DNA of 32,383 nt from Deltaproteobacteria bacterium (GCA_016182965.1 JACPFM010000219.1:1-32383), one strand, 5' to 3'. Shown: positions 15,538-26,028, counted from the stretch's first letter. The notes: generated by a model not told the origin, from the sequence alone. Translations and numbers: made by a program.

Positions 15538-15652
15538 GGTCTAGAGTCTAGAGTCTAGAGTCTAGAGTCCGGAACTCGAGAGACGTGACGTCGGGGGGCC
15601 CGTGTCTGCAGCAATAGTCGAACTCTGGACTCTAGACTCTGGACTCTAGACC
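15538..15652. repeat. Inverted heptamer arrays forming a large hairpin
   Basis: Four TCTAGAG units (15540-15567) are followed, after about 49 bp, by four units of the reverse complement (15620-15652), two of them with one base changed. The arms (15538-15570 and 15620-15652) pair over 33 positions with 30 Watson-Crick pairs, two G-U type pairs and one mismatch. The structure lies 13 bp after the flp stop. It could act as a terminator, an attenuator or a 3' mRNA stabiliser for the pilin transcript (inference). Confidence 0.85.
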
Positions 15653-15687
15653 ACACCGCACTTCCCTACCCCCCGAGGTCCACCCCG

Positions 15688-17391
15688 ATGACCCGCCGCG
15701 CCCTCCGCACCGTCCTCGCGCTGTCGTCGCTCGTCGCCTTCTCGGCTGCCGCCGCCTGCGGCTCCAACAAGGACGCCGCGCCGACCGGCGCCGCCGGGAA
15801 CGTGGTGCTCGCCGAGGGCGTCACCCTCCTCGACGCGCAGCGCGCCGACGACGTCGAGGTGCTCCCCGGCAAGCTCGTGATGCCGAAGGCGACGCACGGC
15901 GACCTCGCCACCAAGAAGGCGGGCGACGTGCTGGTCGGTGACGCGGGCGTGACCGCGACCACCAAGAACCGCTGGGGCTTCCTGCGCAAGGTCGTGTCGG
16001 TGCGCGAAGAGGCCGGCAACCTCGTGTTCGAGACGACGCAGGCCGAGATCGGCGACGTCGTGCAGGAGGGCGAGCTCTCCGGGACGATCACCGTCCCGAG
16101 CCTGCTGCCCGACGATCCCTCCGCCGTCGCCGAGCCCTCGCTCGGGACCAAGGGCGGCAAGACCATCAAGGTCCTCGACTTCTCCGGCAAGACGCTGTTC
16201 TCGCGCACCGACTCGATCGAGGTGCAGCCCGGCAAGACGCTCGGCTACGAGGCCAGCGTGGTGCTCACCAAGGGCACGCTCGACTTCACCCCCACCTTCG
16301 ACGTCGGCGCCAAGATCAAGCCCTCCGGCTTCAGCCTCAAGGGCGCCGTCAAGGAGGCGCACGTCATCGCCACCGGCCAGCTCGACGCGGTCGCCGAGAT
16401 CGACGCGTCGCTCAAGCTGATCGGCACCGCGACCGGCGAGGACGTCGCCGCGCTGATCGCGAAGAAGATCTTCGGCAAGCCGACCACGACCATCGCCGAT
16501 CACAAGATCAAGCTCCCCGGCCTCAAGCTCGGCTTCATCAGCGTGCCCGCGCACGCGCAGTTCACGGCCGTGGTCACCTGCGACATGAAGTGGGGCGGCG
16601 AGACGCGCGTGGTCGTGGGCGGCAAGGCGTCGGCGACGATCAAGGCCGGCGCGCGCTACGACGGCTCGACCATCAGCCCGGTGTGGGAGAAGAGCGCGTC
16701 GCTCGAGAAGCTCGGCCCGACGTGGACCATCACCAACGAGATGGGTCTCCGCTGCGCCATCAAGCCCGAGCTGAAGCTGAACCTGTGGGACGTCGCCTCG
16801 GGCGAGATCCTCGCCGAGGCCTACGCGGCGCTCGACGCCAAGGCGACCTGCAACGCGTCGAAGCTCACCGGAGACGTCACGGGCTCCGCGTACGCCGGCG
16901 TGAACGCGCGCGCCCACGCGAAGCTGAACGTGTTCGGGCCCTACAAGTGGGAGAAGGAGTGCACGCTGTTCGACCTGCAATCGCCGGTCGCCACGTTCTC
17001 CGGCTCGTTCCCCCTGGGCTCGGGCGCGACCTGCACGCCGACGCCGGACGCGCCGGCGCCGGTCCCGGTCTCCTCGCCGCCCGCGAGCTGCTTCGGTGAC
17101 GCAAAGGTCGGCGGTGGCGGCGAGGACGCGGGCGTCGGTCCCGGCCTCGACGGCGGCACCGGCGAGGGCGGCGTCGACGGCGACGCGGGCCCGGTGAAGT
17201 GCGACCACGACGTCTGCACCAACGGCACGCCGCTGACCACCGGCTGCACGAAGGACGGCCAGGCGGGCGCGTGCATCAAGGCGATCTGCGAGAACGATCC
17301 GTACTGCTGCGAGATCGCGTGGTCGGCGAGCTGCATCGACAAGGTCGAGAAGGGCATGTACGGCTGCACGCCGCGTAAGTGCGGCGGCTGA
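15688..17391 (+). CDS. Large lipoprotein with C-terminal Cys-rich module
   Basis: This 567-residue protein is read from an ATG with GAGG upstream. The signal peptide ends in SAAAAC (lipid Cys24). Residues 35-440 form a beta-rich region without a recognised family. A Gly/Asp/Pro-rich linker (about 455-505) follows, then a compact module with ten cysteines in the order HDVCTNGTPL, GCTKD, ACIKAICENDPYCC, SCIDKV and YGC. Similar short cysteine modules occur at the ends of surface proteins in myxobacteria. It stands between flp and cpaB. It could be an outer-membrane partner of the secretin, but it is bounded by hairpins on both sides and may be an independent gene. Confidence 0.72.
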   Translation: MTRRALRTVLALSSLVAFSAAAACGSNKDAAPTGAAGNVVLAEGVTLLDAQRADDVEVLPGKLVMPKATHGDLATKKAGDVLVGDAGVTATTKNRWGFLRKVVSVREEAGNLVFETTQAEIGDVVQEGELSGTITVPSLLPDDPSAVAEPSLGTKGGKTIKVLDFSGKTLFSRTDSIEVQPGKTLGYEASVVLTKGTLDFTPTFDVGAKIKPSGFSLKGAVKEAHVIATGQLDAVAEIDASLKLIGTATGEDVAALIAKKIFGKPTTTIADHKIKLPGLKLGFISVPAHAQFTAVVTCDMKWGGETRVVVGGKASATIKAGARYDGSTISPVWEKSASLEKLGPTWTITNEMGLRCAIKPELKLNLWDVASGEILAEAYAALDAKATCNASKLTGDVTGSAYAGVNARAHAKLNVFGPYKWEKECTLFDLQSPVATFSGSFPLGSGATCTPTPDAPAPVPVSSPPASCFGDAKVGGGGEDAGVGPGLDGGTGEGGVDGDAGPVKCDHDVCTNGTPLTTGCTKDGQAGACIKAICENDPYCCEIAWSASCIDKVEKGMYGCTPRKCGG

Positions 17392-17426
17392 TTCGAGTCG
17401 TCAGTCGTCAGCCTGAGAGGTCGAAG

Positions 17427-17456
17427 GCCGCCTCGCTGCACCTGCAGCGGGGCGGC
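17427..17456 (+). terminator. Hairpin after the block 2 lipoprotein gene
   Basis: A 13-bp stem (17427-17439 with 17444-17456, one G-T pair) closes a 4-base loop, 35 bp after the stop codon. There is no T-tract, so it is a terminator-like or processing hairpin, not a classical intrinsic terminator. Confidence 0.5.
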
Positions 17457-17536
17457 GTCGTCTCTGCATGGCCGAGAGCGGCCGCGCAACGGACCGGCTC
17501 GGTCCCTGCCCCGACCGGCGTCGTTCGACCGTCCCC

Positions 17537-17564
17537 CTTCGACCTTCGACCTTCCACCTTCGAC
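17537..17564. repeat. Heptamer array, CTTCGAC x4
   Basis: Four consecutive 7-bp units CTTCGAC occur here, the third with one change (CTTCCAC), in the gap before cpaB. The same heptamer, reversed, forms the array at 28848-28882. Confidence 0.85.
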
Positions 17565-17628
17565 CAGCGCGAAACGCCCGGCCAGATCGCCTGCGTCCCG
17601 CCCGCGGAAATCGCCTATCCTTCCCGGC

Positions 17629-18429
17629 GTGAATCGCAACGCCCTGATCGCGGCCATGATCATGGCGCTCCTCGGTGGTTTCCTCCTCTTTGCGTACTTG
17701 AAGAAGTTCGAAGAGGAGGCCTCGGGCGGCGCGCCGGTGAAGCTCCTGGTCGCTCGCAAGCACATCGAGCCGGGCACCGTCGTCACCGACGACATGCTGG
17801 CGACGCGCGTCGTCCCCGCGGCCTACGTCGAGACGCGCGCGGTGCGCGAGGCCGAGAAGGCGCGCGTGGTCGGCCTGCGTCTGGCGACGCCGGTGCAGGC
17901 GCAGCAGACGCTGCTCTGGACCGACCTCGCGATCACCGCCGACGACAAGCGCGATCTGAGCTCGCTCGTGCAGCCGGGCATGCGCGCCGTCGGCGTGCGC
18001 GCCGCCAACGACGACAAGTCGTTCGCGCTCATGCGCCCCGGCGACCGCGTCGACGTCATCGCGACGTTCCCCATCGAGGGCTCGACGCAGCGCCAGTCGA
18101 TCGTGCTCCTGCAGAACGTGATGGTCCTCGCGGTCGGCCTCGACACCACGGCGATCGACACGAGCAAGCAGGGCGGCTCGCCGTCTTCGCAGGATCTGCT
18201 GCTGAACCTGAGCCTCACGCTGCCCGAGGCGCAGCTGCTCTCGCTCGCCGCCGAGAAGGGGCGCATCTCCGTCGCGCTGCGCAACCCCGACGACGTGCGC
18301 ATCACCGACAGCCTCGCGGACCTGAACTCCAACCTCCTGACCGACAGCAAGACGCGGAAGACCGTGCAGGACTTCCGCAAGACGCCCACCGGTCCGGTCA
18401 AGCTGCCGTCCGCCGCAGGAGCCCAGTGA
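17629..18429 (+). CDS. cpaB: Flp pilus assembly protein CpaB/RcpC
   Basis: This 266-residue protein is read from a GTG start. An N-terminal membrane helix (about 6-23) is followed by an SAF-type domain (about 37-100, beginning VKLLVARKHIEPGTVVTDDM) and the RcpC/CpaB C-terminal domain (about 105-225, with MRAVGVRAANDDKSFALMRP and GDRVDVIATF). CpaB works in the periplasm with the secretin, probably through contacts with peptidoglycan or the channel. Its length is in the normal range. The stop TGA overlaps the ATG of the secretin gene, so the two are probably co-translated. Confidence 0.92.
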   Translation: MNRNALIAAMIMALLGGFLLFAYLKKFEEEASGGAPVKLLVARKHIEPGTVVTDDMLATRVVPAAYVETRAVREAEKARVVGLRLATPVQAQQTLLWTDLAITADDKRDLSSLVQPGMRAVGVRAANDDKSFALMRPGDRVDVIATFPIEGSTQRQSIVLLQNVMVLAVGLDTTAIDTSKQGGSPSSQDLLLNLSLTLPEAQLLSLAAEKGRISVALRNPDDVRITDSLADLNSNLLTDSKTRKTVQDFRKTPTGPVKLPSAAGAQ

Positions 18430-19823
18430 TGCGTCCCGTCATGCGCCCCGTCGTGCGAGAGGTCGCGCGTCTGTCGGTCGTCCTTGCGGCGCTGCTCGCC
18501 GTCCCCGCGGTGCCCGACGTCGCGTACGCGCAGAAGAAAGGAGCCGCCGCGAAGGAGAAGGAGCCGCCGCCCCCGACCGAGAACCAGGAGCTGAACCTCG
18601 CCGTCGGCGAGAACAAGACGATCCCCGCGAACGACGTCAAGAACTACTCCGAGGGCACGCCCGGCGTCGTCGACATCAAGCTCACCACCGACGCGAGCGC
18701 GTTCGTCGTCGTCGGACTCAAGGCGGGCTCCACGTCGCTCCTGCTCATCAAGAAGAACGGCCAGGAGGTGACCTGGACGATCAACGTCTTCGCGCGCAGC
18801 CCGGCGATCGTCGAGAACGAGCTCAAGCAGCTGCTCGAGGGCTACACCGGCGTGAAGGTCCGGCGCGTCGGCTCGCGCCTGTTCATCGAGGGCAGCGTCG
18901 CGTCCGAGAACGACGTCAAGCGCATCGCGCAGATCGCCTCGGTGTACGGCGGGCAGGTCGAGTCGCTGGTCGGCGTCGGCGCCACCAAGGACCGCACCAA
19001 CATCCGCATCGACTTCTTCTTCGTGCAGTACACGAAGGACTCGGGCTACCAGCTCGGCATCAGCTACCCCGGTCGCATCGGCGGCGAGGTCATCCAGTCG
19101 AACATCGGCTACGACTTCGTGACCGGCACCACCAGCGCGGTGACCAACGTCGTCAACCAGCCGCTCCCCGGCCTCGACATCGCCTCGCGGTTCGGGTGGG
19201 CGAAGGTCCTCAAGCAGGCGACGGTCATCACCACCAACGGCGCCGACGCGGTGCTCGACGCCGGCGGCGAGCAGAACTACCCGATCGCCGCGGGCATCAC
19301 GAGCTCGGTGATGAAGATCACCTTCGGCACCGTGCTGACGGTGCAGCCGTTCTTCGACCCGGTGAGCCGCGAGGTCGAAATCAAGGTCCAGGCCGACGTC
19401 GCCGACCTGATGCCGCCCGGTCGGGGCACGTCCATCCCGAGCCGCAACGTGACCAAGGTGCAGACCGTGGTGCACATGCGGCTCGGCCAGTCGCTGGTGC
19501 TCTCCGGCTTCCGCTTCGAGAACGAGCGCAAGTCGGTCGAGGGCCTGCCGCTGCTCAAGGACATCCCGATCATCGGCGTGCTCTTCGGCAGCCAGAAGTT
19601 CGAGACCCAGGAGAGCGAGGGCGCGGTGTTCCTCGTCCCGAGCGTCGTCGAGCCGAGCAACAAGCCGGCGATCGATTTCGTGAACGAGACCCTCAAGGTC
19701 TACGAGGACTGGAGCGGCAGCCCGGTCACCGGCACGCCGATGCCGTCGGTCTACGACAAGGCGCCGAACAAGTTCGTCCCGAGCGAGCTGCCCGAGCCGG
19801 CGCCGACGCCCAAGAAGAAGTGA
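18429..19823 (+). CDS. cpaC: Tad secretin CpaC/RcpA
   Basis: This 464-residue outer-membrane channel should let the Flp pilus exit the cell. It has a signal peptide with likely cleavage after AYA (residue 34) and an N-terminal pilus/BON-like region (about 52-185, including LAVGENKTI and VGSRLFIEGSVASENDVKRI). The secretin domain at about 240-430 has AGGEQNYPIAAG, VQPFFDPVSREVEIKVQADV and the GLPLLKDIPIIGVLFGS signature. A Pro/Lys-rich tail ends the protein. Order and spacing follow the usual rcpC-rcpA pair. No separate TadD or RcpB pilotin is visible nearby. Confidence 0.95.
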   Translation: MRPVMRPVVREVARLSVVLAALLAVPAVPDVAYAQKKGAAAKEKEPPPPTENQELNLAVGENKTIPANDVKNYSEGTPGVVDIKLTTDASAFVVVGLKAGSTSLLLIKKNGQEVTWTINVFARSPAIVENELKQLLEGYTGVKVRRVGSRLFIEGSVASENDVKRIAQIASVYGGQVESLVGVGATKDRTNIRIDFFFVQYTKDSGYQLGISYPGRIGGEVIQSNIGYDFVTGTTSAVTNVVNQPLPGLDIASRFGWAKVLKQATVITTNGADAVLDAGGEQNYPIAAGITSSVMKITFGTVLTVQPFFDPVSREVEIKVQADVADLMPPGRGTSIPSRNVTKVQTVVHMRLGQSLVLSGFRFENERKSVEGLPLLKDIPIIGVLFGSQKFETQESEGAVFLVPSVVEPSNKPAIDFVNETLKVYEDWSGSPVTGTPMPSVYDKAPNKFVPSELPEPAPTPKKK

Positions 19824-19833
19824 CCTCCCGAGC

Positions 19834-21683
<1,850 letters not shown>

Positions 21684-21687
<4 letters not shown>

Positions 21688-22550
21688 AGCTCCCCATTCC
21701 CACCGACGTCGCCAAGTGGATCGGCGCCGGCGCGATCCTCGTCGCGCTCACCGTCGCGACGTACGCCGTCGTCAGCGATCCGGCCGGCCTGCCGCGCCGC
21801 TACTGGGGCCGCTACGTCGCGTTCCTCGGCCGCCAGCTGCGGCGCATGTTCATCTTCAGCCCGCCCGAGACCATCGCCTACGCGCAGCTCGCGGGTATCT
21901 TCCTCTTCTTCGCGCTCGGCCTGCTCGCCGATCTGCCGGCGTGGTGGGCCTTCGCCGGCGTGGTCATCGTCGGTCCGGCGTTCTGGATCGAGAAGATGCG
22001 GCAGAAGCGCATCGAGGCGATCGAGGAGCAGATCGACGGGTTCATCCTCGCGCTCGCCAACGCGCTGAAGTCGACGCCGAGCATCGGCGACGCGTTCAAG
22101 TCGGTCGCCACGGTGATCCCCGATCCGCTCAAGCAGGAGGTGCAGCTGGCGAACAAAGAGATGCGCGTCGGCTCCACGCTCGATCAGGCGCTGCTCCTGA
22201 TGGCGAGCCGGGTCGGCAGCCGGCAGCTCGACACCGCGCTCTCGGCGGTCCTGGTGGGGCGCCAGGTCGGCGGAAACCTGCCGAAGATCCTCGACACCAT
22301 CGCCAGCTCGCTCCGCGAGATGAAGCGCCTCGAGGGCGTCGTCCGCACCAAGACGGCCGAAGGGAAGATGCAGCTGTGGGTGCTGGCGATCTTCCCGTTC
22401 GGGCTGATGTTCATGATCAACGCGGTGTCGCCCGGGTACTTCTCGCCGCTGACCGAGAGCTTCATCGGCTACGTGCTCGTGGTGCTCGCCTCCCTCTTCT
22501 GGATCGGCTCGCTGGTGCTGGCGCGCAAGATCCTGGCGGTGGACCTGTGA
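21684..22550 (+). CDS. tadB: Tad inner-membrane platform protein TadB
   Basis: This 288-residue protein has hydrophobic segments at about 11-31, 64-80, 82-98, 231-250 and 260-282 around a cytoplasmic T2SF (GspF-type) domain. The domain is recognisable by EEQIDGFILALANALKSTPS and a later GGNLPKILDTIASSLREMKR. TadB pairs with TadC as the platform on which the CpaF motor acts. The ATG overlaps the cpaF stop, indicating coupled translation. Length and order are typical. Confidence 0.92.
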
Positions 22551-22566
22551 TCACCGGGAGGCCGCG

Positions 22567-23478
22567 GTGAACCTCAACGCCCTCAACCATGAGGCGCTGC
22601 GCTACGGCGTGGCCGGCGCGGCCGGGATCGCGCTGTCGCTGCTCACCTATTCGCTCGCCTCCGCGCCGACGCGCGTGGCGTCGCGCCTCGGCATGCGGGG
22701 TCTCAAGCGCCGCCGCGCGATCGAGAACAACCCGGCGTGGGCGCAGATCGAGCCGCTCGTGCGCTGGGTCGGCGTGCGCGTGAGCGGCATCCTCTCCGAC
22801 GACTTCCGCCGGAGCCTCGATCGACAGCTGGGCCTCGCCGGCGATTGGCTCGGGCTCACGCCCGAGGAGTACGTCGGCCTCACCATCGTCTCCTTCCTCG
22901 GCGGCCTGCTGTTCGGCGGCGTCGCCGGCCTGATCACCGGCATCGGCGGGCTGATGGTCGCGATCTGCGGCCCGCTGTTCGCCTCGTTCCCCTACCTCCT
23001 GATCAGCGGCGAGGCGCAGCGACGGCTCAAGCAGGTCAACCGCGGCTTGCCGTTCGTGGTCGACCTGATGGCCCTGGCGATGAGCGCCGGCCTCGACTTC
23101 CCCGGCGCGATCCGTCAGGTCGTCGAGAAGTCGAGCGACTCGACCGACGCCCTCGTCGAGGAGTTCACGCGCATCCTGCAGGAGCTGCAGCTCGGGCGCA
23201 CCCGCAAGCAGGCATTGACGGACTTCATGAACCGCGTGCCGACCGATCAGGTGACCGAGTTCGTGAACGCGGTCATCCAGGCCGAGGAGCGCGGCAACCC
23301 GGTCGCCGACGTGCTGCAGATCCAGGCGGGCATCGCGCGCATGCGACGCTCGGTGCGCGCCGAGGAGCTCGCGGCGAAGGCCGGCGTGGCGATGGTCGGG
23401 CCGCTGTTCCTGCTGTTCTTCTGCATCATGCTGCTGGTCGTGGCGCCGATGATCCTGAAGCTCGCGGCGGCGGAGTAG
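22567..23478 (+). CDS. tadC: Tad inner-membrane platform protein TadC
   Basis: This 303-residue protein starts at GTG with GGGAGG upstream, 16 bp after tadB. It has hydrophobic segments near the N-terminus (about 14-30), a central pair (about 102-145) and a C-terminal helix (about 278-300). The T2SF domain includes LPFVVDLMALAMSAGLDFPG and RGNPVADVLQIQAGIARMRR. It forms the platform with TadB. It is the last clear gene of the locus; downstream the DNA becomes repetitive. Confidence 0.92.
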   Translation: MNLNALNHEALRYGVAGAAGIALSLLTYSLASAPTRVASRLGMRGLKRRRAIENNPAWAQIEPLVRWVGVRVSGILSDDFRRSLDRQLGLAGDWLGLTPEEYVGLTIVSFLGGLLFGGVAGLITGIGGLMVAICGPLFASFPYLLISGEAQRRLKQVNRGLPFVVDLMALAMSAGLDFPGAIRQVVEKSSDSTDALVEEFTRILQELQLGRTRKQALTDFMNRVPTDQVTEFVNAVIQAEERGNPVADVLQIQAGIARMRRSVRAEELAAKAGVAMVGPLFLLFFCIMLLVVAPMILKLAAAE

Positions 23479-23479
23479 C

Positions 23480-23531
23480 GGGCGCGGGCGCAGGCGCAGG
23501 TGCAGGCGCAGGCGCAGGCGCAGGCGCAGGC
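23480..23531. repeat. Hexamer array, GCAGGC type
   Basis: About eight 6-bp units related to GCAGGC or GCGGGC lie directly after the tadC stop. Similar hexamers recur at about 24095-24170, and as GCGGGC inside the Pro/Ala coding repeat near 24750. Confidence 0.7.
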
Positions 23532-23593
23532 TTGAACGCGAGGGAGTTCGTCCTCCGCTCGGGGCTCGGGATTGTCCCGGCGTGCTCGGTCGC

Positions 23594-23629
23594 GTCAAGG
23601 GTGCGCTCGACGCCTTCGGCGCCCTTGAC
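23594..23629 (+). terminator. Hairpin downstream of tadC
   Basis: Arms at 23594-23604 and 23619-23629 pair over 11 positions (one G-T) with a 14-base loop, 116 bp after the tadC stop and without a T-tract. It may end the Tad transcript. This is a weak call. Confidence 0.35.
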
Positions 23630-23720
23630 TCGACCTGCGCGCGCCGGGGCGGGGGCTCTGCCCCGAGCGGCGGTGCGAATCGGTCGCGCGTGCGCGCCTC
23701 GGGGCGGAACGAGTACCGCG

Positions 23721-24041
23721 ATGTTGAGGGTGTACTGGGTGAGTCTCGAGGTGGTCGCGGAGCTGCGGCCGGTCATTGCGCGCATCGAGCGGCATGACCG
23801 GGACTTGGCGCGGCAGACGAGGAGGGCTTCGACGTCCGTGCCGTTGAACATCGCCGAGGGATCGTTCGCGCACGGTGGGCATCGGCGGGAGCGCTATTAG
23901 ACCGCGTGCTCGTCGATGCGCGAGACGATGGCGTGCTGCCACGCGGCAGAGAAGGCTGGGTACGACCCGCGCGTTGCGGAGACCACGTACGCGATGATGC
24001 GGCAGGTCATCGGCACGCTGGTGAACAACCTGAAGCGGTGA
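23721..24041 (+). pseudogene. Four-helix-bundle (S23/IVP-type) gene with in-frame TAG
   Basis: From the ATG at 23721 the frame encodes VAELRPVIARIERHDRDLAR and STSVPLNIAEGSFAHGGHRR, the signature of the four-helix-bundle protein family (23S rRNA intervening-sequence type). After ERY comes TAG (23898-23900). The same frame then continues without any shift for 46 sense codons, through SSMRETMACCHAAEKAGYD and MMRQVIGTLVNNLKR, to TGA at 24041, which is the normal end of the family. So a single nonsense codon at position 60 of 107 is the only visible lesion. Such genes are scattered and often solitary in myxobacterial genomes; the molecular role is unknown. Confidence 0.8.
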
Positions 24042-24280
24042 GGGCGCGACACGCAGGCGCCTGCGCACCGACACGCAGGCGCCTGCGCGGGCGCGACGCG
24101 CAGGCAGCAGGCGCGGGCGCGGGCGCGGGCGCGGGCGCAGAGCGAGGCGCAGGCGACGGGCGCGGCGAGAGACCGGCGACTTCGCTCCGATCTCTGTGCG
24201 TTCTTCGGTGGGTCCGAGTGCGGTCCGTCCGGCTCGCGCGAGAGCCCTCACGAGCGGAGGGACGACCCGCGACCAGCGCA
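24042..24280. other. Repeat-rich gap after the four-helix-bundle gene
   Basis: No gene is seen. A 19-bp unit occurs twice (24048-24066 and 24070-24088), each containing the perfect 12-bp palindrome GCAGGCGCCTGC. GCGGGC hexamers follow at about 24108-24138. From about 24140 to 24280 the sequence is unremarkable. Confidence 0.6.
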
Positions 24281-24413
24281 GGCGGCATGGCCCTCTCGAA
24301 ATCTTGTTTGGGACAGGCCCGCCCCAGCCTGCGCCGACGTGGTGAGCGGATGGCGCGACAGCGTCCGGGCCACCGTGAGGGGGTCTACGAGATTTCGAGA
24401 GGGCCATGCCGCC
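24281..24413. mobile_element. 133-bp element with 24-bp perfect inverted ends (MITE-like)
   Basis: The first 24 bases (24281-24304, starting GGCGGCATGGCC) are the exact reverse complement of the last 24 (24390-24413, ending GGCCATGCCGCC), with 85 bp between. No coding frame or clear target-site duplication is visible. It lies between convergent genes, so it could be a miniature transposon or, if transcribed, a strong bidirectional terminator hairpin. Confidence 0.6.
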
Positions 24414-24492
24414 GGAGCGATCGGGAATCGATGCCCCGGAGCGAGCCCCCGACTCGCGCCACGTGCGGCGAGCGGGAGACCTCTGCGACGCC

Positions 24493-26028
24493 TCACTTCT
24501 TCATGAGGAAGAACGCGATCGCCGCGACGACCAAAAGCGCGATGAGCACGAAGATCATCGCGTTCGACTTCGGCGGCTCGGCGGGGGCGAGCGCCTCCTC
24601 GGCGGGCTTCGGCTTCTCGGGCTTCGGCTCCGGCTTGGAGGCGGCGAGCTTCGCCTCGGCGGCGGGCTTCTCCGCGGGGAGCGGCTTGGCCTCGACGACG
24701 GGCTTCGGCTCGGGCTTGGCGACCACGACCGGCTTCTCTTCGACCGGCGCGGGCGCGGGCGCGGGCGCGGGCGTGGGGGCGCCGACGGCGACGACGGGCG
24801 CGGCCTGCACGGCGACGACCGGCGCGACCTGGACCGGAGCCGGCTCGGGCGCAGGCGCAGGCGGGGGCTCGACCGGCACGGGCTCGATCGGCGCGGCCAC
24901 CTTCGGCGCGGCGGGCGTCGCGACCTTCGGCGCGGCGGGCGTCGCGACCTTCGGCGCGGCGGGCGTCGCGACCTTCGGCGCGGTAGGCGTCGCCACCTTC
25001 GGCTCCGCCTGACGCGCGCCGAGCATGCTCGGGAGCTTCGGAGAAGGCGTCACGAGGCGCGGCTCGGCGTGCTTCGCGGCCGGCTTCGGCTCGCGCTTCG
25101 ACGACGGACCAGCCGCCGGCGTGGGCTTCGCCGACACGGGCGCGGCCGCGGGCGTGACGACCTTCGGCTCGGGCTTCGCCTCGGGCTTCGCCTCGACGAT
25201 GGCGCCCTGCACCACCCAAGTGGCCTGCGCCGGGAGCGTCACCGGCTCGCCGCCGACGAGGATCTCCATGGCCGGGCGGGTCTTGCGGCGGGCCTGGCCG
25301 AAGAGGGGGACGTCGACCGTCGACGCGCCGTTCGCCTGCGAGAGCGCGGCGGCGAGGCGGCGCGCGCCCTCTTCGTGCTTCTTGCTCGCTTCGGCGTTGG
25401 ACGTCGCCTCGGCCTCGAACGCGTCGAGATCGACGCCCTGCAGGCCGCGCGCGTCGGTCGAGAGGCGCGGCAGCGCGTTGGCGAGCTCCACCGACAGCTC
25501 GTCGAGCGCGCCGTTGGATGCGTGCCGGAGCAGCCGATCGATGAAGCCGTCGAGGTGGCGCTGGATGTCCTCGTTCGAGCTCCCGCCCTCGAGCGCGGGC
25601 GCGATCATCTCGAGCAGATCGCCGTGGATGTTGATCGGCTTGTCGCTGCCGCCCTCGCCGAAGTAGACGAAGCCGCCGGTCACCCGGTCGTAGCCGACGG
25701 TGTGCACGCGCACGCCGCGCTCGACGAGCTTGGGAACGACGTCGCTGGTGACCGCCACGATGAGCAGCGTCTCGGCGGCGCGGTGCGCCAGCGGGTGACG
25801 CGACTTCGCGATGCGGTTCTCCGGCAGCGTGAGCCCGAGCTCTTCGCGCAGCGCCTCGCTGAGATCGCTGCGCACGATCACCGAGAGCTCCTGCGACCAC
25901 TCGGTGATCCCCTTCGGCGTGATCCACCCCGCCGCGGGGCCGGTGGCGACGACGGCGCCTTCAGGGGATTCGGCGTGACCGACGTGGACCACGCCGGGGA
26001 TCGCGAGCGAGACAGTGGCTTGAGACAT
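24493..26028 (-). CDS. Pro/Ala/Lys-rich tail-anchored protein of unknown function
   Basis: This protein has 511 residues. Residues 1-275 form a soluble domain I do not recognise (opening ATVSLAIPGVVHVGHAE, later GGFVYFGEGGSDKPINIHGD). A low-complexity linker of about 200 residues rich in Pro, Ala, Lys and Val includes at least four PKVATPAA units encoded by near-perfect 24-bp DNA repeats (about 24900-24995). The last 22 residues are one hydrophobic helix followed by MKK, so the bulk of the protein should be cytoplasmic and tail-anchored. It follows the gene at 27462-26089 by 60 bp on the same strand, and the two probably form an operon. Confidence 0.7.
   Translation of the reverse strand: MSQATVSLAIPGVVHVGHAESPEGAVVATGPAAGWITPKGITEWSQELSVIVRSDLSEALREELGLTLPENRIAKSRHPLAHRAAETLLIVAVTSDVVPKLVERGVRVHTVGYDRVTGGFVYFGEGGSDKPINIHGDLLEMIAPALEGGSSNEDIQRHLDGFIDRLLRHASNGALDELSVELANALPRLSTDARGLQGVDLDAFEAEATSNAEASKKHEEGARRLAAALSQANGASTVDVPLFGQARRKTRPAMEILVGGEPVTLPAQATWVVQGAIVEAKPEAKPEPKVVTPAAAPVSAKPTPAAGPSSKREPKPAAKHAEPRLVTPSPKLPSMLGARQAEPKVATPTAPKVATPAAPKVATPAAPKVATPAAPKVAAPIEPVPVEPPPAPAPEPAPVQVAPVVAVQAAPVVAVGAPTPAPAPAPAPVEEKPVVVAKPEPKPVVEAKPLPAEKPAAEAKLAASKPEPKPEKPKPAEEALAPAEPPKSNAMIFVLIALLVVAAIAFFLMKK

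Noticed and set aside
23721..24041. Accessory (avd-like) gene of a diversity-generating retroelement
   Set aside because: The four-helix-bundle fold is shared with Avd, but no reverse transcriptase, template repeat or variable target gene lies nearby.
23480..24140. CRISPR-like or satellite repeats
   Set aside because: Units of 6-19 bp without regular unique spacers or any cas gene; these are simple tandem repeats.
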